28,204 nt of DNA from CAJXVY01 sp965660355 (lineage in GTDB: Bacteria; Actinomycetota; Actinomycetes; Actinomycetales; Microbacteriaceae): positions 1 through 28,204 of the forward strand of contig CBFHZN010000014.1 of the NCBI GenBank assembly GCA_965660355.1, given 5' to 3'. Below the pieces are notes generated by a model that saw nothing but the letters and a program-made list of their open reading frames with translations, did no database searches and had not been told where the DNA came from. The translations under genes were made by a program, and so were the position numbers. Of this stretch, positions 22,943-28,204 are shown piece by piece (the stretch's first letter is position 1; each line of letters begins with the position of its first letter).

Positions 22943-23018
22943 TGCCGAAAGGCACGCTTAACCCCTCCTGTTGCAGAAATCCTGTAACCGCTAAGACCGA
23001 AGGAGGTGTGGGTTAGCT
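22943..23018 (+). promoter_or_regulatory. Structured rpsF leader, possible S6:S18 autoregulatory element
   Basis: The leader begins with a TGCC-GAAA-GGCA hairpin (22943-22954). The segment CTTAACCCCTCCT (22957-22969) can then pair with AGGAG (23001-23005) and GGGTTAG (23010-23016), leaving GTGT bulged out. This masks AAGGAGGTG (23000-23008), an unusually long match to the 16S rRNA end. The loop contains two CCG triplets (near 22987 and 22997). Leaders of rpsF operons that bind S6:S18 through a CCG are known in other bacteria. The pairing is read directly; the regulatory role is inferred. Confidence 0.45.
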
Positions 23019-23384
23019 ATGCATAAATACGAACTGATGGTTATTTTTGATCCATCAACAGAAGACAAGCAAGTAACCCCCATTCTGGAAAAGAGTCTCG
23101 CGGTAGTCACTAAAGCTGGTGGCACCGTTGACAATCTTGACCTTTGGGGAAAAAGAAAACTTGCCTACCAAATCGACAAAAACAACGAGGGCATTTATGC
23201 CGTTGTGAACGTTCACTCAAACCCAGATGAGGTAACTGAGGTTGAGCGTCAGTTGAGGCTGAACGAGCAGATCATGCGCACCAAAGTAATGCGCTACGAA
23301 GACGCCGTTTTCAGCATTAATCCAGTTGAGTTTGAACCAGAGAAGCCCCAGAAGAAGGCTCCTCGGAAACCAAAGGCTAACTAG
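23019..23384 (+). CDS. rpsF: 30S ribosomal protein S6 (bS6)
   Basis: S6 pairs with S18 on the platform of the small subunit. It has 121 residues. The sequence MHKYELMVIFDPSTED is the typical actinobacterial opening; DLWGKRKLAYQIDKNNEGIY is the conserved core, and RLNEQIMRTKVMR follows. A basic tail ends the protein. The start is ATG, with the strong AAGGAGGTG 10 bases upstream. It leads a rpsF-ssb-rpsR-rplI operon with gaps of 2, 23 and 10 bp, so expression of SSB is tied to ribosome synthesis. Confidence 0.97.
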   Translation: MHKYELMVIFDPSTEDKQVTPILEKSLAVVTKAGGTVDNLDLWGKRKLAYQIDKNNEGIYAVVNVHSNPDEVTEVERQLRLNEQIMRTKVMRYEDAVFSINPVEFEPEKPQKKAPRKPKAN

Positions 23385-23386
23385 TC

Positions 23387-23866
23387 ATGGCCGGCGAAGC
23401 GATATTGACCGTGGTTGGAAACCTGGCTGATGACCCAGAGCTTCGTTACACCCAAAACGGTATTGCGGTAGCTTCCATTAGGGTTGGCTCCACACCAAGG
23501 ACCTACAACAAACAAAGTGGTGAGTGGGTTGATGGTGAGACAGTTTGGGTTCGTTGCACCGGATGGCGCGAGGTTGCTGAAAACATGGCGCAGTCTTTGC
23601 AAAAAGGCGCTCGCGTGGTCGTCACCGGACGACTTAAGCCACCAAGTGCCTATCAATCAGCTCAGGGAGAAGCGAGAGCCTCTATGGAGCTGGAGATCGA
23701 CGAGGTTGGACCTTCACTGCGTTATGCAACCGCTGCGGTCACCCGCAGAGCACGTGACAGTGCTGGCCCAGCACCTGTGGAATCAAACCCATGGAGTGAT
23801 TCAAAGCCAGCTGCTGATAACTGGGCAAACCCAGGTGAATCAGCCAGTGACGACACCCCGTTTTAG
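23387..23866 (+). CDS. ssb: Single-stranded DNA-binding protein
   Basis: SSB coats single-stranded DNA during replication and repair as a tetramer. The OB-fold covers residues 1-110, opening AGEAILTVVGNLADDPELRY and containing ETVWVRCTGWREVAENM. A linker rich in Pro, Ser and Ala follows (about 120-150), and the protein ends in the acidic partner-binding tip DDTPF. It has 159 residues, close to mycobacterial SSB. It lies two bases after the rpsF stop without a clear ribosome site, so coupling is expected. Confidence 0.97.
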   Translation: MAGEAILTVVGNLADDPELRYTQNGIAVASIRVGSTPRTYNKQSGEWVDGETVWVRCTGWREVAENMAQSLQKGARVVVTGRLKPPSAYQSAQGEARASMELEIDEVGPSLRYATAAVTRRARDSAGPAPVESNPWSDSKPAADNWANPGESASDDTPF

Positions 23867-23889
23867 AGATTTAGAAGAGGAGAAAACAA

Positions 23890-24144
23890 ATGGCAGGAAA
23901 AGGCGCAGCCAAGCGCAAAGCAAGACTTAACAGCATGGCCAAGCCAGCACCAGTGAAACTGGTGAAGGTTGGCACCATCGACTATAAGGATGTTGCAACA
24001 CTCAGGAAGTTCATTTCTGATCGTGGCAAGATTCGTGCACGTCGAATTACCGGAGTTTCCGTTCAGGACCAGCGCAAGATCGCCAAGGCAGTCAAAAATG
24101 CCCGCGAGATGGCTCTGCTCCCTTATTCAGGCGCCGGGCGCTAA
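23890..24144 (+). CDS. rpsR: 30S ribosomal protein S18 (bS18)
   Basis: This 84-residue S18 binds S6 and the platform rRNA. The conserved core reads IDYKDVATLRKFISDRGKI, then RITGVSVQDQRKIAKAVKNA and ALLPYSGAGR. No zinc-binding cysteines are present, so it is the zinc-free form. The start is ATG with AGGAG upstream, and the stop overlaps the AAGGAG ribosome site of rplI. Confidence 0.97.
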   Translation: MAGKGAAKRKARLNSMAKPAPVKLVKVGTIDYKDVATLRKFISDRGKIRARRITGVSVQDQRKIAKAVKNAREMALLPYSGAGR

Positions 24145-24154
24145 GGAGAAACCA

Positions 24155-24604
24155 ATGCCAAAGATTATTCTTACAAATGAGGTTTCCGGGCTGGGAAGCG
24201 CTGGAGACGTAGTTGAGGTAAAGGGTGGTTACGCACGTAACTACCTGATTCCTAACGGCTATGCAGTTGCTTGGAGCAAAGGCGGTGAGCGCCAGGTTGA
24301 CCAGATCAAGGCAGCCCGTAAGGCACGTCACCTAGCTGATGCGGAAGCCGCTCAGACCATGAAGGCCAGGCTTGAGGAGTCCCCTATCAAGATTTCAATG
24401 AAATCCGGTAAGGAAGGTCGTCTGTTTGGTGCCGTGAAGCACGGTGATGTTGCCAATGCAATCAGCGCTGCAGGACTTGGAGAAGTAGATAAGCGCAAGG
24501 TTGAATTTGTTACATCTATCAAAACTTTGGGAGATCACGAAGCAACCGTTCGTATCGGTGAGCTGACTGCAAATCTAAAGCTTCAGGTGGTTGAGGCTAA
24601 GTAA
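24155..24604 (+). CDS. rplI: 50S ribosomal protein L9 (bL9)
   Basis: L9 is a two-domain protein at the base of the L1 stalk. The 149-residue product starts at ATG 24155 with AAGGAG seven bases upstream. The N-terminal domain shows the L9 signature in GSAGDVVEVKGGYARNYLIP; a long connecting helix follows (about 45-75), and the C-terminal domain contains GRLFGAVKHGDVANAI. An in-frame extension upstream runs across rpsR in another frame and is not part of the gene. It is the last gene of the operon, followed by a long hairpin. Confidence 0.97.
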   Translation: MPKIILTNEVSGLGSAGDVVEVKGGYARNYLIPNGYAVAWSKGGERQVDQIKAARKARHLADAEAAQTMKARLEESPIKISMKSGKEGRLFGAVKHGDVANAISAAGLGEVDKRKVEFVTSIKTLGDHEATVRIGELTANLKLQVVEAK

Positions 24605-24619
24605 CCGAACATTTAGAAA

Positions 24620-24649
24620 CTAAAGGCGAGGGAAAACCCTCGCCTTTAG
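24620..24649 (+). terminator. Hairpin terminator after rplI
   Basis: CTAAAGGCGAGGG and CCCTCGCCTTTAG form a perfect 13-bp stem around AAAA. The T-run is limited to the TTT within the 3' arm, so it is a strong hairpin but not a textbook intrinsic terminator. It isolates the ribosomal protein operon from dnaB. Confidence 0.7.
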
Positions 24650-24951
24650 CCATTTAATGGGTATTAACCGAACACTTATCCACAACCATAAAGCTGAACT
24701 TTAGGCTTTTCAAAAAAGTTTTCCCCACAGGCTAAAGACCAGTGTTTATGCGGGCTTTTTATAGTTATGCACAAGTTATACACAGGTTATGCACAGAACT
24801 TCTAACAACCTTTAGGCGTGTTTCCACAGGGTTATCCACAGGCCATGCAAGGCGTGTTTTGCAAGATAAATGTCCCTACTGAAAGATATAAAGGTCTTAT
24901 CGAAATTGTAAGTTTTGATAAAAATTAGATTGAGTTTTGGAGGAACCTTTT
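24650..24951. other. Non-coding region upstream of dnaB, origin-like
   Basis: About 300 bp without a gene lie between the rplI terminator and dnaB. The first part holds a dense set of DnaA boxes (24676-24840). The last part, from about 24858 to 24936, is AT-rich. The sequence TTGTAAG (about 24906-24912) and GATAAAAAT (about 24917-24925) lie in the zone where a dnaB promoter must be, but I cannot define one with confidence. Confidence 0.75.
24676..24840 (+). promoter_or_regulatory. DnaA-box cluster upstream of dnaB
   Basis: Five good boxes all face the same way: TTATCCACA 24676-24684, TTATGCACA 24765-24773, TTATACACA 24776-24784, TTATGCACA 24787-24795 and TTATCCACA 24832-24840. Weaker variants are TTCCCCACA 24721-24729 and GTTTCCACA 24820-24828. 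The three central boxes start exactly 11 bp apart. As many good boxes occur here as in oriC itself. The cluster ends about 110 bp before the dnaB start. Confidence 0.85.
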
Positions 24952-26292
24952 ATGAGCATGGTGGCACCGGTTGAGGGCTCTGCAAGAACCCTTCCCAACG
25001 ATCTCAATGCTGAGATGGCCACCCTTGGCGGAATGCTGCTAAGCCAGGAGGCTGTTGCAGAGGTATTCGAAGAAGTAAAGCCAACTGACTTTTACGCCCC
25101 AAAACATGAATTCATTTTCAATGCGGTCTTGTCCTTATTTGGTAAAGGTGAACCCACTGATGTCATCGCTGTAACCGATGAGCTAAACAAAACCGGAAAC
25201 CTTCTCAAAGCGGGAGGGGCAGATTATCTGCACTCCCTAGCTTCTTATGTTCCAACAGCGGCCAGTGCGGGTTATTACGCATCGATTGTCAGCGAGAAAG
25301 CGGTCCTCAGGCGACTGATCGAAGCTGGAACGAGGATTGCCCAAAGTGGTTATGAAAGCCAGGGCGAGGTTGTCGAATTAGTAAACGATGCGCAATCGGA
25401 GATTTTCAAAGTTGCCTCAGCCAGTGCCGGTGAAGACTTTGTTGCTCTGAGCTACAGCATCGAGGACGCCATAAAGGAAATGGAGTCTGCTCAAAATCGT
25501 GGAGGCGAACTCACCGGTATCGCTACCGGGTTTACAGAGCTTGATCAACTCACACACGGATTGCATCCGGGGCAGCTTTGCATTTTGGCAGCTCGCCCTG
25601 CGATGGGTAAGTCGACTTTGGCTTTGGACATAGCCAGAAATGCTGCTCTTGCAAAGGGCAACAGCACAATCTTTTTCAGTCTGGAAATGGGTAGAGCTGA
25701 AATAGCCATGAGGCTTCTCAGCGCCGAATCCGCAATTAGCTTGCAATCGATGCGTAAAGGAATGCTTGCTGAAAAGGATTGGTCAAAAATTGCCGCTACT
25801 CGGGGCAAGATCAACGACGCACCGCTTTATATAGACGATTCACCGAATATGACCTTGGTTGAAATCAGGGCCAAGTGCAGAAGACTTGCTCAACAAACTG
25901 ATTTGAAGATGGTGGTTATTGACTATCTGCAGCTTCTGACTTCGGGTAAAAAAGTCGAATCGCGCCAGCAAGAGGTCTCAGAGTTTTCAAGAGCCCTAAA
26001 GCTTTTGGCAAAAGAGTTGGGCGTGCCAGTGATAGCTATCTCCCAGCTGAACCGACAAACAGAGCAAAGCAAAGATAAAAAGCCCGAACTTTCTCACCTT
26101 CGAGAGAGCGGATCTCTTGAGCAGGACGCCGATGTTGTCGTCTTATTGCACCGTGAGGGAGTTTTTGAAAAAGACCACCCAAGAGCTGGCGAGGCGGATT
26201 TGATTTTGGCCAAACAGAGAAATGGTCCTACTGGAACTGTGGTGGTTGCGTTCCAGGGTCAATACTCACGTTTCATGAATATGCAAAGATAG
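24952..26292 (+). CDS. dnaB: Replicative DNA helicase DnaB
   Basis: DnaB is the hexameric helicase that unwinds the fork. I choose ATG 24952 (446 residues) because GGAGG lies eight bases upstream; a TTG 15 bp earlier lies upstream of that site. The N-terminal domain covers about 15-120 (PNDLNAEMATLGGMLLS). The RecA-like domain has Walker A ARPAMGKST (214-222), Walker B VVIDYLQLL with Asp324, and SQLNRQTEQ. The arginine-finger region AKQRNGPTGTV is near the end. No intein interrupts the P-loop, unlike in some mycobacteria. It stands alone behind a DnaA-box cluster, with DciA encoded across the origin as its probable loader. Confidence 0.97.
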   Translation: MSMVAPVEGSARTLPNDLNAEMATLGGMLLSQEAVAEVFEEVKPTDFYAPKHEFIFNAVLSLFGKGEPTDVIAVTDELNKTGNLLKAGGADYLHSLASYVPTAASAGYYASIVSEKAVLRRLIEAGTRIAQSGYESQGEVVELVNDAQSEIFKVASASAGEDFVALSYSIEDAIKEMESAQNRGGELTGIATGFTELDQLTHGLHPGQLCILAARPAMGKSTLALDIARNAALAKGNSTIFFSLEMGRAEIAMRLLSAESAISLQSMRKGMLAEKDWSKIAATRGKINDAPLYIDDSPNMTLVEIRAKCRRLAQQTDLKMVVIDYLQLLTSGKKVESRQQEVSEFSRALKLLAKELGVPVIAISQLNRQTEQSKDKKPELSHLRESGSLEQDADVVVLLHREGVFEKDHPRAGEADLILAKQRNGPTGTVVVAFQGQYSRFMNMQR

Positions 26293-26296
26293 CTGG

Positions 26297-26806
26297 ATGC
26301 GTCTTTCATCCGGCCTCAGAGCTGCAATCAGCTTAGTGGTTGGACTGTTCATCACTTTTTCACAATCCCACTCCGCTTCCGTGGGCTTATTGTCTCTTGG
26401 GGTCTATGGAGTCGGACTGGCTTTGGTCACCTTGGCTGTTCATTTCATAAACCAAAAAGGCATAGCCACAATCGAGGCAATTCCATTCGCAATAATTGCG
26501 CTCACTGTCGGCGTTTTCGCACTCCTGGTTCCAGAGGGGGACCAAACACAGATAGCAGGCTTCATAGCCTTAGTAACCGCTTGGGGGTTGCTTAGTGGGG
26601 TTTTGGAGTTATACGCAGCCAGAAAAGAAAGACTCTCAACCAGATTGGGTAGAGACTATTTATTGAACGCCGTTTTCGCTTTAATTCTGGGAGCTTTATT
26701 TTTGTTTGCCCCCTTGGACATCGTTTCAGCGGTTGGTTTTTTTGGTGCGTATTTAGTTATTTCAGCGGTTCACTTGGGAATCTCGGCCGCTACACCAGCA
26801 AAATAG
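26297..26806 (+). CDS. Six-helix membrane protein, DUF308/HdeD-like
   Basis: This 169-residue hydrophobic protein has six probable membrane helices, at about 7-24, 28-50, 60-79, 86-106, 121-140 and 143-164, joined by short loops. The basic loop AARKERLSTRLGR (107-119) should be cytoplasmic. The even helix size and the repeated Gly-rich spans, with AWGLLSGVLELYAARK in the fourth, resemble the DUF308/HdeD group; this is a pattern match only. The start is ATG four bases after the dnaB stop with no ribosome site, so translation is probably coupled to dnaB. The function is unknown. Confidence 0.7.
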   Translation: MRLSSGLRAAISLVVGLFITFSQSHSASVGLLSLGVYGVGLALVTLAVHFINQKGIATIEAIPFAIIALTVGVFALLVPEGDQTQIAGFIALVTAWGLLSGVLELYAARKERLSTRLGRDYLLNAVFALILGALFLFAPLDIVSAVGFFGAYLVISAVHLGISAATPAK

Positions 26807-26810
26807 ACCC

Positions 26811-26951
26811 GTGGCAAAGTATCAATTCAACCCTCCTCCAGCTGTTCAATACACGCTGATAATTCTCAGCGGAGCACTGGTTGTTGGATTCGGGTTGTTT
26901 TTTGGAAGCGAATTCATCGCTGAGCTGTTGGGCTCCTTCAGGGGAAACTAA
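26811..26951 (+). CDS. Small single-span membrane protein (46 residues)
   Basis: This short frame starts at GTG four bases after the previous stop and ends at TAA 15 bases before the next ATG, so it fills the gap between two membrane-protein genes. The product has a polar head with NPPPAVQ (residues 7-13), one hydrophobic helix at about 14-36 (YTLIILSGALVVGFGLFF) and a short tail ending SFRGN. The helix pattern, tight packing and lack of any alternative gene support a real gene. No family is recognised. Confidence 0.6.
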   Translation: MAKYQFNPPPAVQYTLIILSGALVVGFGLFFGSEFIAELLGSFRGN

Positions 26952-26966
26952 AGAACGGAACGAAAT

Positions 26967-27182
26967 ATGAGGCGCTTCCAATCGGCCAGGGTTTATTTGG
27001 GATTGGCTGCCATCACCGGTGTTCTCTCCGGTGCGGTTATTTATGTGCTTCTCAGAGACCCAATGGCGGGTCTTATCTGGGGAGGCTCATTTTTCATTCT
27101 GACAGTGGTTGGATTGGCAACTCTTGATTTGGCAATCAAAGACGACCCTCCGCAGGATCCAAACAAACCAAAGCTTGACTAG
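26967..27182 (+). CDS. Small two-span membrane protein (71 residues)
   Basis: The N-terminus is basic (MRRFQSARV), with two membrane helices at about 8-29 and 35-55. A hydrophilic, proline-rich tail (KDDPPQDPNKPKLD) probably lies in the cytoplasm. The start is ATG with GGAA nearby. Its TAG overlaps the TAG of convergent purB within the shared tetramer CTAG. No family is recognised; it forms a small membrane-protein group with the two genes before it. Confidence 0.65.
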   Translation: MRRFQSARVYLGLAAITGVLSGAVIYVLLRDPMAGLIWGGSFFILTVVGLATLDLAIKDDPPQDPNKPKLD

Positions 27183-28204
27183 ACAGATTTAGCGATTTTA
27201 GAGGCCAGGCCAACGTAGTTTTCTGGTTTGAGTAGAAGCAATCGGTCTTTGGCAGACTGAGAAATATCTAATCCAGCAATGAACTCCGCAAGATTTTCCT
27301 CGTCAATGCCTTTGCCTCGGGTCAATTCTTTGAGCATCGCATATGGATCTTGAATGCTGGATTTACCCTCAGCCACCTCTGATCGAATCACAGTCTGAAT
27401 AGCCTCCGCTAGAACTTCCCAGGCGTCTAATAGGTCAGCCCTGATGCTAACTCGGTCAACTTCCAATTCATCCAAGCCACGATCGATGTTGTCTAATGCC
27501 AAAACGCTATGCCCAAACCCAACACCAATATTTCTCTGAGCGGAGCTATCTGTTAGGTCTCGTTGAAGCCTTGAGGTGACAAGGGTTTGGTTTAGTGAAT
27601 CCAAAATTGCGTTTGAAAGCTCCAGGTTGGCCTCGGCATTTTCAAATCTGATCGGGTTGATTTTATGAGGCATTGTTGAAGAGCCCGTTGCTCCCGCAAC
27701 TGGAGTTTGTTTGAAATAGCCAAGTGAAATATAAGTCCAGATATCGGTAGCCAGGTTATGCAGAACCCTATTGAAATGAGTAATCGCTTGATAAAGCTCT
27801 GCTTGCCAATCATGAGACTCGATTTGGGTGGTCACCGAATTGAAGCTCAAGCCAAGACTTTGCACAAACCCTTCCGCCTCAGCCAGCCAATCGGCTTCCG
27901 GCTTAGCAGATAGGTGGGCAGCAAAGGTGCCGGTTGCACCAGAGAATTTCCCAAGATACTGCTGGTTTTCGATTCTCAGTATTTGTCGTTGCAGCCGGTG
28001 GGCGAAAACTGCCAGTTCTTTGCCGAGTGTGGTGGGGGTGGCAGGTTGCCCATGAGTTCTAGAGAGCATGCCGAGGTCAGCGTTTTTATGAGCAAGGTTC
28101 ACAAGCTTTTGTTGGACCTTTTTTGCTTTGGGAAGCCAAACCTGCTCGGTTGCCTGTTTGATAACCAGCGCATAGGCAAGATTGTTTATGTCCTCACTGG
28201 TGCA
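27179..28204 (-). CDS. purB: Adenylosuccinate lyase, 5' end outside window
   Basis: PurB splits fumarate from SAICAR and from adenylosuccinate in purine synthesis. The frame is open to the end of the window, so the start lies beyond 28204; 341 codons are visible of about 460 expected. Seen in order are CTSEDINN at the very edge, LSRTHGQPATPTTLGKE with the catalytic His, TQIESHDWQAE, the fumarase/lyase signature GSSTMPHKINPIRFEN with the mobile-loop catalytic Ser, and LKELTRGKGID. The pattern is of the E. coli PurB type. An internal GTG at 28102 is not the start because conserved sequence precedes it. Confidence 0.96.
   Translation of the reverse strand, partial: CTSEDINNLAYALVIKQATEQVWLPKAKKVQQKLVNLAHKNADLGMLSRTHGQPATPTTLGKELAVFAHRLQRQILRIENQQYLGKFSGATGTFAAHLSAKPEADWLAEAEGFVQSLGLSFNSVTTQIESHDWQAELYQAITHFNRVLHNLATDIWTYISLGYFKQTPVAGATGSSTMPHKINPIRFENAEANLELSNAILDSLNQTLVTSRLQRDLTDSSAQRNIGVGFGHSVLALDNIDRGLDELEVDRVSIRADLLDAWEVLAEAIQTVIRSEVAEGKSSIQDPYAMLKELTRGKGIDEENLAEFIAGLDISQSAKDRLLLLKPENYVGLASKIAKSV

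Noticed and set aside
23969..24154. A 62-codon N-terminal extension of rplI
   Set aside because: It runs through rpsR in another frame; AAGGAG and the universal L9 N-terminus define the start at 24155.
24721..24729. TTCCCCACA as a DnaA box
   Set aside because: It differs from the consensus in the conserved TTAT part; listed only as a weak variant.
1..28204. Mobile elements, prophage, CRISPR arrays or defence genes
   Set aside because: No transposase, integrase, Cas-like protein, terminal inverted repeats or regularly spaced repeats were found; the gene content is core chromosomal.

Overview
This window is the replication-origin region of an actinobacterial chromosome. Three things place it: the gene order (tRNA-Ala, tRNA-Ile, DUF3566, gyrA, gyrB, dciA/DUF721, recF, dnaN, oriC, dnaA, rpmH, rnpA, yidD, yidC, khpB/jag, rsmG, parA, parB); the trxA-trxB-murJ-(DUF6049 position)-NUDIX/pcnA block; and the rpsF-ssb-rpsR-rplI-dnaB block. 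The DNA looks moderate to low in GC for an actinobacterium, intergenic gaps are very short, and many stop and start codons overlap. I infer a streamlined Micrococcales member, possibly a Luna-type freshwater Microbacteriaceae, but the genus is not proven. I see no insertion sequences, phage genes or CRISPR arrays.

Layout. Positions 1-617 hold the end of a nitroreductase and its terminator. Positions 642-8523 (minus strand) hold the tRNA pair with its promoter and the dnaN-recF-dciA and gyrB-gyrA-DUF3566 genes. Positions 8524-8869 are oriC, with DnaA boxes and an AT-rich stretch. dnaA (8870-10261, minus) is preceded by a second DnaA-box cluster that overlaps its probable promoter. Positions 10550-15323 (plus) form one compact run from rpmH to parB, with two perfect parS sites buried in the first codons of rsmG and parA. 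Positions 15301-21459 (minus) carry a D-Ala-D-Ala ligase-like gene, an aminotransferase, the thioredoxin pair, murJ, a small exported protein and a NUDIX hydrolase. Positions 21513-26292 (plus) carry pcnA, the ribosomal protein/ssb operon and dnaB. A third DnaA-box cluster lies just before dnaB. Three small membrane-protein genes follow, and the window ends inside purB (minus).

How the genes fit together. DnaA opens oriC, the DciA-type protein is expected to load the DnaB helicase, DnaN clamps the polymerase, SSB coats single strands, gyrase relieves torsion, and ParAB acts on the parS sites to segregate the origin. RsmG, RnpA, L34, S6, S18, L9, PcnA and the tRNAs serve translation. YidC, YidD and MurJ serve membrane protein insertion and wall assembly.

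The most notable observations are: (1) an origin-like DnaA-box cluster in front of dnaB with boxes at exact 11-bp steps; (2) a 56-codon ORF between rsmG and parA that appears to carry the N-terminal extension of actinobacterial ParA in a different frame; (3) a strongly shortened protein at the DUF6049 position; (4) a dyad filling the spacer of the trxB promoter; and (5) an rpsF leader that can mask a very strong Shine-Dalgarno sequence.
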